The notes under the pieces are model-generated. The model had not been told where the DNA came from and did no database searches. It worked only from the letters and a program-made list of their open reading frames with translations. Positions 51,081-61,534 of a stretch of 64,000 nucleotides of DNA are shown in pieces. Source of the stretch: Kryptolebias marmoratus (taxonomy: Eukaryota > Chordata > Actinopteri > Cyprinodontiformes > Rivulidae); assembly GCF_001649575.2 (NCBI RefSeq), contig NC_051434.1, forward strand, positions 9,931,873-9,995,872, read 5' to 3'. Made by a program: the position numbers and the translations under genes. The stretch's first letter is position 1. Each line of letters starts with the position of its first letter.

Positions 51081-54000
51081 CTGCGGACATCAATAAACAC
51101 AAGGTCAGTGATTGCTCCGGACCGAAGGGACACGGAACAATGAGTCATTTTCCTGAATGTAGCGGGATGTCAACAACCAGGAAGGGACTCGGCTGTAAGA
51201 CGAGCTCACTCACGCTGAGAGGGAGACGTTGGAGGCGGGGACCACGAGAACCCGGTTGGGCCGCACCAGCGTGGACGTGTCACATGTCACCACCCTCAGG
51301 CCGAGCAGAAACTTCCCCGGAGTCGCGCCGCCTGCGCCCCAAATGCAGATCGTCTGATTGGACGAGAGCATCAGCATCAGCATCAGGAGGCTGCCCCTGT
51401 AATCTGGCTTTTACTTTTACAACAGATAAACAAACAGAGTCGCCCACATCCACGTGCCACCAGGTTCTCGCCCGGTTAAACAGTACAAAGAGCCAGAAAT
51501 TCATTCTCAAGTTTACAACAAAACAAAACAACAACAAGTCTGAAACGTGACAGATGGTGTTCGCCTGAGCAGAGATGCCTGAAAGTCCCAGAGCTCAGTC
51601 CCACGTGGGGACACGGGGGAAACAAAGCCGCTGACGCAGACGTCCGTTCAGAGACACGGCGCATGACTTCATCCCAGGCAACTCTGAATGCAGCGTTGCA
51701 TCACCGCCCTCCACGGGAAACGGCGGCGTGTTGGATGTGTGTCGTGGGGAACTGGCTCCGCCCCGGATCAGGTGAACAGGCGGCGGAGAGGCAGCTCCTC
51801 CAGAACCCGACGGGAGGGATAAAAACTAACCCAACCTAACTTAAAGTTGTGTAAAAATACTTATTTCTGAGTTTGACAGGTCTGGGCTAGTAGCTGGAGT
51901 TCAATCTGATTGGTGCAGAGCAGGGCTGGTCAATCCATGCATGTAGGGGTTGCGCAGTTTATATATTGAGCAGAATTACTGTCACATCTTTGAAAAGGCA
52001 TTTGAGATTAGAGAAGAAAAGATGAGATCACTCCTGGTTCACACACAGAACCATTACCTGTCACCTACCTCGTAGATGCACACTAGGACCCTGTAGACCA
52101 GAGCCACGGCCATCATCTTCTGAAGGTCCTCCATGGACGTGTTCTCATCGATCTCCTCCACAATAAAGTGGGTGATAAACTTGGCAATGTCCCTTAAAAG
52201 AGGAGACCGTTAGTGTGAGTGTGGATCTTTGGACGTGGAGGAGGGGTATAAATTGGCTCTAACCAAGCCACTATTTTTTGTTGTGACAAAAAGTAATTTC
52301 ATATGATGATGATGATGGAGGTGGGTGGAAGCAGTTGTGGTGCCCTACAAGCTGAACAACACCTCTTTCTAGACACTGCATGGAAATAACTAGATTTTTC
52401 TTATTTTATTTTAAACCATTAAAAGATGCATATCTGTACATAAAAAATTCTGATAAGTGAAATTTATTTTTTATGGAGTGTTTTTGAAGTATTTTTTGTG
52501 CTTTTGTAAGTTTTTGTATGTAAGTTGTCATGTTTTTCAGACGCTTGCTGCTTTTAATGCATAGATCTATTTGTGCTACCCGCTTATATTTAACAGGTAG
52601 GATATTCTGATGAAGGAAGTGATTTTTGTGGTTTTANNNNNNNNNNNNNNNNNNNNNNNNNNNNNNNNNNNNNNNNNNNNNNNNNNNNNNNNNNNNNNNN
52701 NNNNNNNNNNNNNNNNNNNNNNNNNNNNNNNNNNNNNNNNNNNNNNNNNNNNNNNNNNNNNNNNNNNNNNNNNNNNNNNNNNNNNNNNNNNNNNNNNNNN
52801 NNNNNNNNNNNNNNNNNNNNNNNNNNNNNNNNNNNNNNNNNNNNNNNNNNNNNNNNNNNNNNNNNNNNNNNNNNNNNNNNNNNNNNNNNNNNNNNNNNNN
52901 NNNNNNNNNNNNNNNNNNNNNNNNNNNNNNNNNNNNNNNNNNNNNNNNNNNNNNNNNNNNNNNNNNNNNNNNNNNNNNNNNNNNNNNNNNNNNNNNNNNN
53001 NNNNNNNNNNNNNNNNNNNNNNNNNNNNNNNNNNNNNNNNNNNNNNNNNNNNNNNNNNNNNNNNNNNNNNNNNNNNNNNNNNNNNNNNNNNNNNNNNNNN
53101 NNNNNNNNNNNNNNNNNNNNNNNNNNNNNNNNNNNNNNNNNNNNNNNNNNNNNNNNNNNNNNNNNNNNNNNNNNNNNNNNNNNNNNNNNNNNNNNNNNNN
53201 NNNNNNNNNNNNNNNNNNNNNNNNNNNNNNNNNNNNNNNNNNNNNNNNNNNNNNNNNNNNNNNNNNNNNNNNNNNNNNNNNNNNNNNNNNNNNNNNNNNN
53301 NNNNNNNNNNNNNNNNNNNNNNNNNNNNNNNNNNNNNNNNNNNNNNNNNNNNNNNNNNNNNNNNNNNNNNNNNNNNNNNNNNNNNNNNNNNNNNNNNNNN
53401 NNNNNNNNNNNNNNNNNNNNNNNNNNNNNNNNNNNNNNNNNNNNNNNNNNNNNNNNNNNNNNNNNNNNNNNNNNNNNNNNNNNNNNNNNNNNNNNNNNNN
53501 NNNNNNNNNNCCCCTCTAAACAATTCTGTTAATAGATAAGTCATTATTTACGGAGACGCAGGGGGAACCGTCTCTGATGGGGGAACAGGGCTCGACGTAA
53601 CAGCAGCAACTCGAGCACATTGCTGCCCCCTATATGTCAGGAGGACAAATAACACCTTTTCTGTTCAAATTGCCAACCCGCCACAGTGACGTGTGTGTTG
53701 ATCCAATTCACCCGCCACTTCAAATATTTACCCGCATTTGGCCGGTGGCGGGTGCTAATTTCCACCCCTGGCTCTAACACACTAGAAATGCAAACTTTGC
53801 ACAGCTGACTGTTATCTACGCTACTTTACTCACTTCATACCACTCAGGTGCATGATCCACAACACAATAGTGGCCTTCACACAGAACAGGATGAAGAAGT
53901 CCACCGTCTCTGCCAGGAACCTCTGGAGAGGAGAGGGTAGTGTGTACTCTCGCCCTGTGAATTGTGTGTAAAGACAAATATTATGGTTAATTCATGAACT

Positions 54001-54510
54001 CAGGTCACTGACAGGAAAGATACTCTGAATACAGACAGACCTTGGGATGACTTCAGTGTTTAAGCTTGTTATTACCTGCATTTACTTAATCCTGCTTCCA
54101 ATTCAACCCCTGACCCAGCTTAAGGATTTAAGGACCGCACGCACTTTGCATCAGGGTGAAACCTATTTTTGGTTCAAGCAGGCCACCGTACCTGGCTGAC
54201 GAGGATCCCCGGTCTGCTGCTGGGCTGCCCGGGCGTCAGTCTGAGCTCCGCCCGGGTGAGGAGGGGAGGACGCGGGGGGTCCAAAAGCGGGGTAGCCGAG
54301 CCAGAACCGCGAGTCGGTTGAGGCGGCCGCACGCGGCGGGGGCACGCAGGGGAACGCCGACAGAGCCCCCCAGCTCTGCCAGCTGGCATTCCCCCAGTAG
54401 TACCGCCACATCCACTGCTGTAAGCGCGCGCAGTACTCCGTGGTGGCAGCGGCGCTCCGAAGCCGCTTCGTGTCAGTTTCGTGAACGCCGTGGCTTCTGC
54501 TGGTCGCCAT
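50936..54510 (-). CDS. fam8a1: FAM8A1-like RDD-domain ER membrane protein, five exons, complete (282 aa)
   Basis: Joining 54510-54192, 53954-53834, 52192-52069, 51353-51214 and 51080-50936 on the minus strand gives 849 nt, an unbroken 282-codon frame with ATG and TAG. The product matches vertebrate FAM8A1 as I recall it. It has an N-terminal aromatic block (about residues 24-53, with LQQWMWRYYW), a variable Pro/Ala/Ser-rich stretch (55-106), then an RDD domain (108-282). Visible marks are GREY (107-110), Arg118 and Asp125 before a first membrane segment (about 124-143), EEIDENTSMEDLQKMM (159-174), a second segment (about 173-193), GATPGKFLLGLRVV (197-210), and a third segment (about 245-260) followed by YDIVAGTIVV with Asp268. 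In mammals FAM8A1 sits in the ER membrane, binds the ubiquitin ligase Hrd1 and works with Herp in ER-associated degradation. Human FAM8A1 is about 413 aa; this protein is shorter in its disordered N-terminus, while the RDD part is full length. Identity is from recalled homology, not a search. Confidence 0.95.
51214..51353 (-). CDS. fam8a1: fam8a1 exon 4
   Basis: This 140-nt exon encodes TICIWGAGGATPGKFLLGLR followed by VVTCDTS and a short loop ending in SNVSLS. The Thr-Pro-Gly-Lys signature is typical of RDD domains. The acceptor is CCAATCAG|AC and the donor GC|GTGAGT, which splits an Ala codon. Confidence 0.96.
52069..52192 (-). CDS. fam8a1: fam8a1 exon 3
   Basis: This 124-nt exon completes the split Lys codon and encodes DIAKFITHFIVEEIDENTSM through VLVCIYE, the most conserved block of the family. 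The acceptor is CTTTTAAG|GG, preceded by a CACTAAC branch-point-like sequence. The donor is GAG|GTAGGT. The exon ends in phase 0. Confidence 0.96.
52264..53770 (-). mobile_element. hAT-like DNA transposon in fam8a1 intron 2 (copy 2, reversed; interior gapped)
   Basis: The element is bounded by an exact 8-bp duplication GCTCTAAC (52256-52263 and 53771-53778). Its right end, read on minus, starts CAGGGGTGGAAATTAGCACC. This is the same terminus as the copy at 17678, and the left 250 bp before the gap (52380-52636) is the reverse complement of 18578-18840. The interior 52637-53510 is N. The left-most ~115 bp (52264-52379) differs from copy 1's end, so that boundary rests on the duplication alone. 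An 8-bp target duplication and a CAGGG start fit the hAT superfamily. No transposase frame is visible, so it is probably non-autonomous. Confidence 0.8.
52637..53510. other. Assembly gap (874 N) inside the hAT copy
   Basis: Unsequenced. Both edges match the interior of the copy at 17678 (edges correspond to 17952 and 18578), where 625 bp separate them. The open frames spanning the gap are artefacts of N translation. Confidence 0.98.
53834..53954 (-). CDS. fam8a1: fam8a1 exon 2
   Basis: This 121-nt exon encodes REYTLPSPLQRFLAETVDFF and the first membrane segment, ending SGM plus two bases of a Lys codon. The acceptor is AATTCACAG|GG and the donor AA|GTGAGT. It carries the RDD Arg (residue 118) and first Asp (residue 125). 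Confidence 0.95.
54192..54510 (-). CDS. fam8a1: fam8a1 exon 1 (coding part)
   Basis: This exon holds 106 codons plus one base and encodes the N-terminal aromatic block and the low-complexity linker. The ATG at 54510-54508 is followed by G at +4. The frame runs on past the exon, but the donor (G|GTACGG, GT at 54191-54190) splits a Gly codon. Joined to exon 2 this restores the family motif G-R-E-Y. The exon is GC-rich, as expected for a CpG-island first exon. Confidence 0.93.
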
Positions 54511-54830
54511 AGCTACGAATGCGTCCGAGTAACTCCGCGAGCTTGACCCAGTTTTCCCAGCGGAAGCATTTCACGCCGTCCGGCAGCCGTTCGTTCTCTG
54601 CGGTCTTTAACTGTCGGTGCTGGAGACGTGACGTTCACGAACGATCCGAGTCTTTTGAACGGCTCTTTATCTGAACGAAGAGAGCCGGGTCGCAAACGGA
54701 AAAGAGCCGTTCCTTTTTTTTTAAAACGTGGTACGTACGTCACTACGCATGGCTGTGCGTAAGGACATACGGGCGGTGTAATACGTCACCGGCAATCGTT
54801 CCAAAGAGTCAGTGTTTTGAAAGAGTCATA
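54511..54830 (-). promoter_or_regulatory. fam8a1 5' flank / likely promoter and 5' UTR
   Basis: The CpG-rich stretch that begins in exon 1 continues to about 54620. Upstream there are three TGACGT cores (54629-54634 on plus; 54742-54737 and 54788-54783 on minus), which are CRE/ATF half-sites. There is also a 12-bp perfect inverted repeat at 54657-54712. No TATA box is evident. The transcription start is not determined. Confidence 0.5.
54657..54712. repeat. 12-bp inverted repeat GAACGGCTCTTT / AAAGAGCCGTTC
   Basis: The arms at 54657-54668 and 54701-54712 are perfect reverse complements separated by 32 bases. Shorter related pieces lie inside and around (GAACGA, AAGAGTC). Strings built from GAACGGCTCTTT units occur in fish interspersed repeats, so this may be a repeat remnant in the fam8a1 upstream region and not a dedicated control element. 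Confidence 0.6.
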
Positions 54831-56849
54831 AATAAAATATTTAATAAGTATGAGTTGTTCAGCTCGTTCAGGGAAGTCTTTCAGTCACAGGCTGCTCTGA
54901 CTGAAGGTGTTAGTAACCTAAACACTAACTAAATAAAACAGAAGTTGAAGTTTTAGGACAGTTTTACTGCACAGGAATCAAGTCTTCGCAAAATAAAATT
55001 TAAAAAGTGAGACAATGGAGTACTAAAACTGGTCACAGCACCTGTCGCCCGAATGAGCTGAACGTCCTCACAAACGAACGAGCTAAAATAGCACAAAGTA
55101 TGCAGAAGTACCTAGGCTACATTCAGAAAAAAAATTAGAGAAAAATAGTAAAACAGGAACACCATCGTTGTTGAATCAGCATTCACAGGTTCCAAACTGT
55201 CGTAACATTTCACTAGTATTAAGTGGTTTTATTAAGTAAACTGCAAATAATATATTCATTTAGTTCATTAACCGGGATATGATCATTTAATAAACTTGTG
55301 TGCGAGGTTAATGTGTCACTATGAACAGAAATGATTTATTTTCATGTTATTTAGTTTGTTATTAAAGTAAATGACATCTAAGTTGATATTTTTATGGTCA
55401 AACGTGCAGTATGAAGTTAAATGTCCTTCTTGGTCCAAAACTGTAACTGATCCTCTTAAACTTGCCCACAAGAGGGCAGCAGAGGACTGTTTCCTCACGT
55501 AAAACAGAGTAATCTGTATTTTTAGTTTAAAGTATATCTGCATTAACGCCCCTATTCTGTTCCCTTTTGTTTGATGGTGATAGGTTCTGTTTATGCGCGT
55601 GCTTATCGGTGCAAAGCAAGGCTATTTGATTCCCAGATAATGTAGAGGTCCATACCAGGAGCGAGGATCCCTGGGATCCCAAATATGAGACAAACCAGTC
55701 CTCTGGTCCACGGGTCACAGAGGTCAACCGTTCAGAACTGTGTAAACGCTGACATCCAGGCTAGATTTTACTCTCTCAGTCACTTTCTCCCTTTCTTACG
55801 GACATATATTATCTTTCTCTTTAATTTTCCTCCCATTCTCTGTCCAACACCCCCCACCCCTCGCTCGATATCGCTCCCCCACCCATTGCTGTGATTAAAA
55901 AAGGTGAAGGGGTGCATCGCATTTGCTGACTGGGCTGGCCCTGACTCTGTGGGTTAGGCGTTAGGCCCTGCCAGCTCCACACGCTCGTGCCGAGCCCGCT
56001 GAATGGAGCCAGTGAGGCGGACACCAATGAGCCTTATCCCGGTCCACAGAGGACACGCGTTGACTGCCCCCCCCAAAAAAAGTAATCGGGTCCGAATAAA
56101 AGCTGAGTCTGGCAAATGCTGGCCCCCATAGAAAAACCCAATAAACTGGTGGGATTACAGCTGCAGAGGTGTGAGCGTGCTGGGGCTGTGAGCTGGAGGA
56201 CGAAGACACAAAACACACACTTTTACTTTAAAAACAGGCTTTTCTTTTTCTTTTTTTCAGCTGATTTCTTTGCCTCTGAGAGTTTTGCAGACACTCCTGG
56301 TGCGTTAATACCCACCAAGGAGACAGGAATGAATTTACCTAGCTTAAGAAAAACACACATAGGGTTGATAAAGTCTCTGTGAAACAGGTTGCTGTGTCTG
56401 AGCAGGATGTATACCGTGCTCCCAGACACGCTGATGGGACAAGGTCATCACATGAGCCGACACAAGGTTTTTCAGGCAAGCTTGAGCTCTGAACGTTTTG
56501 AGTTTCAGTAAAATCATTTGAGTTTGTGTTTTTATCCAGTTCTTCATAAAACAAAAGGAAAAGCAAGATTAATATGTTCTATTTGGTGTATGCTAGAGCC
56601 AAACACAAGCTTTAATCTTGAGAGAATTCTCTGTGGACCTATGAGGCTAAATTTCAGCTGCACTAAAATAAAAGGAAGTTAAAAAAAAAAACACAATCAG
56701 ATGTCCTTCCAGCCTCCGGTTTCCAGCAAAAATTACATATCACTGAAGGGACATGTGACAAAACAAACCAATCAGCTGTCATAGGATGCTGTAGTCTAAC
56801 AACATCTAACAGGTGCTTATTATCACCTGTGGTCTACAGCGTTTTTGTC
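54831..56849. other. Noncoding sequence upstream of fam8a1
   Basis: A moderately GC-rich segment at 55840-56200 carries overlapping short frames on both strands. None is recognised. Confidence 0.55.
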
Positions 56850-57200
56850 CATATTTGTTGCTAAAATATCCCATGAACCACTGGACAAATTTTAATGAAA
56901 CTTGCAGAGGGATGCAACATCTACGGCTGATTAACTCTTGGAGTCAGCACGATTCAAGATGGCTGCCACAGCCTGCTGACCTTAAAAACACAAAGTTAGC
57001 TATAACTCAGTTTTTACAGACACAGAGCTAAAATGTGCTGTGGTAGAAGCTGAAAGACATTCACAACACGCACTCTGAGCGCGTCGGTGTCGCACAAGAA
57101 CGATCAAAACGGCTCCAACGTTTCTCGACGTCAGGTGGTCTGAGCGTAAAAACTCTGGTACGAAAGGTGGCGGGCGATGTGCGTTCATTCAAGGAATGCC
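56850..57200 (+). repeat. Degenerate interspersed family, copy at 56.9 kb
   Basis: It carries the family blocks AAAATATCCCATGAACCACT, GGACAAATTTTAATGAAACT, CTGATTAACTCTTGGAGTCA, GATTCAAGATGGCTGCCACA, then TTTTTACAGACACAGAGCTA and GTGGTAGAAGCTGAAAGACA, and ends near AAGGAATGCCGG. It is the most complete copy here. Confidence 0.7.
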
Positions 57201-58971
57201 GGTCTGTTGTTTAAGAATGATTCTGCACAATCTGACGATCGTGCTGATTAGTTTGGAGAGATCTTGTGATTTCGAACAAGGTTTCAGAAAGAACGGTTTG
57301 GCATTTTCATCAGCGACGCCCGCCCCCATGAGGAGTTCAGCAGAGGATTGATGCAAAAGCGGGACATTGCTGTTCTTAGTCAACACTGGTTTGCAAAAAG
57401 ACCCCCATGGGGTGGAAAAAAGTGTGTTGTTCAGATAAGTTTGCCAGAAAGCCCACTGGGTGCAATTCCACTTCTGCTCATCTGGGAATGCAATCCTTGG
57501 GATATTGTAGCGTTTCCAAGCTGGCCCTTTGCCTAAATCCTAAGCCGTGCACCGGTTTCAGCTCCCACTACAGACAGAGGTTAAATCTGCCACCTCTGAG
57601 TGTGTCCAGTGGGTCACAGGTTAAAGAAATGAACAAAACATTCTTCACTTGTCCAGAAAATCTAGGGGGAAGGGTTTACTCATATCCTGCCCTGTGAGGG
57701 GGTGGGAGGGCAGCTGTCATGTGATTTATGTACAAGTTACTGCAGTCGGTCCTAATCCGACTGGAACGTGACGTTTCGTGGCCTTTATGACATGGGATTA
57801 ACCTCTTAAACTCACTGACTCGATGCACAGATCCCAATGTTTCTCATTTTGTTTTGTTTTTTCTCTACAAAATACAAAAAGTATTTGTGCTAAATCAAAC
57901 ATCTAAATGTAAGTGTTCAAGAGGAGCAAGTGATTCATGTGCTGAGGCAACAGAAACAAGTTCTTATTTTTGGCCTAAAGAGGAGAAACATCCCCTGTTA
58001 TATGCAACAAGTCTGAGAGCCAATTAACTAAATTATGTTTGCTTCTCCGGAGCCCTGACAGGAACACCCACAGAGAGGGAATGGGAGTCCAGCTTCTCAC
58101 CGACAAGCAAATACCTCCCATCTCCTCATTCCTTCATCCCTCACCTAATTCCCTTTACTTCCCGCAGCTTTAACGCCCGGCACCTTTCCCTGCTGTTGGA
58201 AAGGTTTAACAGCACCAAATCCTCCTCTTCCTGTCCGAAAAGGGTTTGTTTGCTCTTGGTTCTTGCATCATCTGGAGTTGGGTCGACTCCAGATGTGAAG
58301 CAGTTGCAGATGCACGTCCAGTGGTTCGTGAAATCCAACGAATTTGAAACAGTTTCGGGACACAAACTGGGATTGTCTTGGCCTTAAGATTTGTACACGT
58401 GGGGGAACAACTGATCTCAGGTGACCCAGGAAGGAGCCACAGGCTTCTACCGGGAGGCAGATGCCCCCGGTCTTACCCCACCGTGTTCGGAGGCACAGAA
58501 AAGGCTCTGTTGCGGTTTCTGTGCCATGAGTATGCAGCCACAGACAAACACAGACACGTTGACCTTCTGCTGCAGGTGGTGTGGCTTCACCGTGTTGATG
58601 TTTTAAAGGTCAGACGGCGATGTTTGTCTGCCCTGGACTCAACGGCTCACAGGATCCTCTTTTTTTCTTTGTTGTTGTTGCACACAGAAAATTAAGACAC
58701 ACTGACACAAGATCTCAAACTTTTTGAGTTTAAACATTTATACATTTTCTATTAGCAAGGCTGGTTTTTTGGTTTATACAACTTGCAATTGTTTAGAGAC
58801 AAATAGAGAGTATTTAAAGACAAACTTTTCTTCAAATGGCAAAAAAGTAATCTGAGTGTATGTATTATATTGTTCATAAATGTACCACTACTTACTGAGC
58901 ACTTTGAGGGTTATATAATAAGGATTCACGTCCTTAAAGTAAGTGCTTTTTAGCTGTTTTTTTACCAAAGG
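57201..58971. other. Noncoding sequence, no gene seen
   Basis: A GC-balanced segment at 58140-58680 carries a 105-codon plus frame (58378-58695) and shorter frames on both strands. The product is not recognised and there is no supporting splice context. Confidence 0.55.
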
Positions 58972-58984
58972 TGTGTGTGTGCAT

Positions 58985-59250
58985 GTGTGTGTCTTTGTTT
59001 GTCTGTACCAATTAAAATCTCATTAAAAATGGCTACAGCTCAGTCAGTTTTACAGATACTGAGCTAAAGTTTGGTGTGGTAGTAGCTGAGAGTCCTTCAC
59101 AACACACATTTTGAGTGCTACATGCTTATTTTTAAGGTTTGACCAAAACAGCTACGACTCCTTCATTCGTCAGCACGAGATGATCTCAGGCTAAAACTGT
59201 GGCATCAAAGGCAGCGGGTGATGTGCACTCCTTCAAGGAACACTGGGCCT
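58985..59250 (+). repeat. Degenerate interspersed family, copy at 59.0 kb (5' part missing)
   Basis: TACAGCTCAGTCAGTTTTAC, GATACTGAGCTAAAGTTTGG and TGTGGTAGTAGCTGAGAGTC, followed by CTTCAAGGAACACTGG, match the 3' two thirds of the family. A short TG run (58972-58992) precedes it. Confidence 0.65.
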
Positions 59251-59924
59251 TAAATTAGATGATTGGCATAAATCAGAAACACCATTTAATGAGAATAAAT
59301 GGACATCAGGTTGAGAATTTGAACTTCATTAATTTCATGTAAAACTGTTGAACAGGTGGTATGAAGATTTTTGTGTGCTTGCAAAAGACTTTCTAGAGTT
59401 TTTCATGAAATGTGAAAGGATGTTGGAATGAGAGCTAACAATAAGCATTTTACAAGTAAAATAAAATGAATCAGGGATGTTTAGATTGTTTTATTTGCAA
59501 GAAATACCAAGCAAGCATGTCTCCTGCAGGAAACCTCTGAGATATTAAGTCAACTTTGAGTCCTTCTCTGAATACCGTGAGAAATTTGGAATAAATCTAA
59601 AAGCGCGTCATCTTGTTCAGAGAAAGCTACCTAAAGAAAGTAGAGTGTAACTTTATACAGAACGCCCTGATCCTACCAGAGGACTAAGGGTTTGTATCTT
59701 ATTGGGAGAGTTGAATTCAGGGAAACGACAATGGGTCATCAGGACACTTCCCGACAATCCACCGGCGCGATAACCTCAGGCCTCCGAGAGCGGGGAGGAA
59801 AACGGAAAGCATTAGTCACGGGCTGACCTTCCTTCAAGCTGCTTGTAGACGGGACACTTAAAACCCAAACAGCAAAACATCTTTCAGCCCTTCACCTGAA
59901 GTTGCTGCTTATCTGTGTTTTTAC

Positions 59925-60060
59925 ATTAGCTTTTAAGATGGCCGCCACAGCCAGCTGACCTTCAGGAAACACAAACATGGCTACAAATACTGAGCGTGGT
60001 AGTAGCTGAGCATCATCCCCAACACATGCTCCAAACACTACACATTGCTCTATATTTTTG
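59925..60060 (+). repeat. Degenerate interspersed family, partial copy
   Basis: AAGATGGCCGCCACAGCCAG, CTGACCTTCAGGAAACACAA and GTGGTAGTAGCTGAGCATCA are present. A second, fuller copy starts directly after it. Confidence 0.65.
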
Positions 60061-60084
60061 CTTTAAACTGCAGCATTAACTTTT

Positions 60085-60385
60085 TGGTGTAACCCTGTCT
60101 GTCTGTTAGTAAAATATCTCATGAGCCACTGGATGGATTTTAACTAAACTTTCAGAAATTAATCATTGCGTATTTATCTACAGCTGATTAACTTTTAAAG
60201 CCAACCCGATTCAAGATGGCCACCACAGCTAATCAACCTTAGCCAACACAGTAATGGCTTCAGTTCAGTTAGTTTTACAGATATCGAGCTACATTTTGGT
60301 GTGGAAGTCGCTGAGAGTTTGTCTGATTTAAAACTGTGTCACGGGAGGCGACACGCATTCCTTCAAGGAATGCTAGACGTTTAAT
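60085..60385 (+). repeat. Degenerate interspersed family, copy at 60.1 kb
   Basis: AAAATATCTCATGAGCCACT, GGATGGATTTTAACTAAACT, GATTCAAGATGGCCACCACA and GTTTTACAGATATCGAGCTA are all present, ending CTTCAAGGAATGCTAG. With the preceding partial copy it forms a head-to-tail pair. Confidence 0.7.
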
Positions 60386-61319
60386 TTAAACAAGATCAAG
60401 CTCCTAATCTGGGGTCTGTGGGTTTACAGCTGTTTGACTCGACATCTGTGTGAAACTCACCGCCTTTCCTTCGATGCACAGCTGCACGTTAAAAAAAAAA
60501 CAAAAGAACAACAAACACCTCATGTGCAAGAGTCAGCTTCTTTTTAACAGAACTATGAAAAAAGAAGCGGTGAATAAGCCAAACACTGGTGACTTACAGC
60601 ACAACGGAGGCATAAAATACCTGCGTTTCATGACTTTATTTTTTATTTTTTTAGTTTAAATCAGCATTTCTTTATCGGTGTCAGGACAGAACACACGACA
60701 CAAGCCTAAGGCCGAGCAGACGTTCATGCCTGGACATAAATAAGAAACCGTAGTTCAGGATCCGGGCTGCACTGCTCCCAGGGGGGCACCATTGTGTGTG
60801 TGAGTGTGTGTGTGTGTGTTGGGTTCACTTTGTAAGGTGTAGCTTTAAAGGCCTCCACCATCCTTCCTCCGGGCTTTACAATTACTCGCCGGGGCCTCAT
60901 GCTACGCTAAACCCTGACAGGAACTCCTGCTGGGGTGACTTGAAAAACAGTCTCCCCGAAGCAAAAATATCCTTCCTCACACACACCACAGAGGGCCTGG
61001 GATGTTGTTTTTTTGTGTTTTTGTGCTCGCCTCTTTTAGGCCGCCGCTCTGTAACAACATCAGCTTTATTCAATCCGACCCAATGCTGTATCGCTGCATT
61101 TATTTTTCAATTTTAATTCCAGTTAGTTCCAGTTGTCCGCTGAGCACAAACAGGCGGGCTAATTGTGCCTCATAAATCCAAATTGTACAACTAGACCAAC
61201 AGTTGAAATATATTAGGACATATCTAATGAAAGCAGCAGTTCTTGAATGAATGCACACCGTCCGCAGCGATTAGGGACAACATTTTAAACGAAGACCACA
61301 GGATTTGCTAGAATTCAGC
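60386..61319. other. Noncoding sequence, no gene seen
   Basis: A short TG run lies at 60793-60820. A 106-codon plus frame (60796-61116) starts in that run and is not recognisable. Confidence 0.55.
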
Positions 61320-61440
61320 AGCTACTGCCATACCAAACTTAGCTGCAGCCAGGGATCCCTTCCTGAAAGTTTCATCAAAATCCGTCAAGTGGTTTACGAG
61401 ATATTTTGCTAACATTCAGATAAGCACACACAGGCTGTTA
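61320..61440 (-). repeat. Degenerate interspersed family, minus fragment
   Basis: Reverse-complement family blocks AAAGTTTCATCAAAATCCGT, CAAGTGGTTTACGAGATATT and TTGCTAAC occur here. Confidence 0.6.
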
Positions 61441-61534
61441 CGCCATCGCCCGTCTTTCATGGCAGCAAAAGTGCGAGTTTAATCCGGATGTCTACGCAGC
61501 AGCCTCCGGGCCAAAGCAGGTGTTGCTCCTACAG

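Noticed and set aside
50999..51550. 183-codon plus-strand frame with a Glu-rich start
   Set aside because: It is antisense to fam8a1 exons 5 and 4 and crosses their introns. It is the shadow of real exons.
52576..53544. Open frames of about 300 codons spanning the gap at 52637-53510
   Set aside because: Translation of N inside a transposon; no coding evidence.
56223..56429. Minus frame beginning SGSTVYILLRHSNLFH
   Set aside because: It briefly looked like a domain fragment, but starts with GTG, soon becomes Lys-rich low complexity and matches nothing I know.
58378..58695. 105-codon plus frame in a GC-balanced stretch
   Set aside because: No recognisable domain, no splice sites in a sensible arrangement, and competing frames on the other strand.
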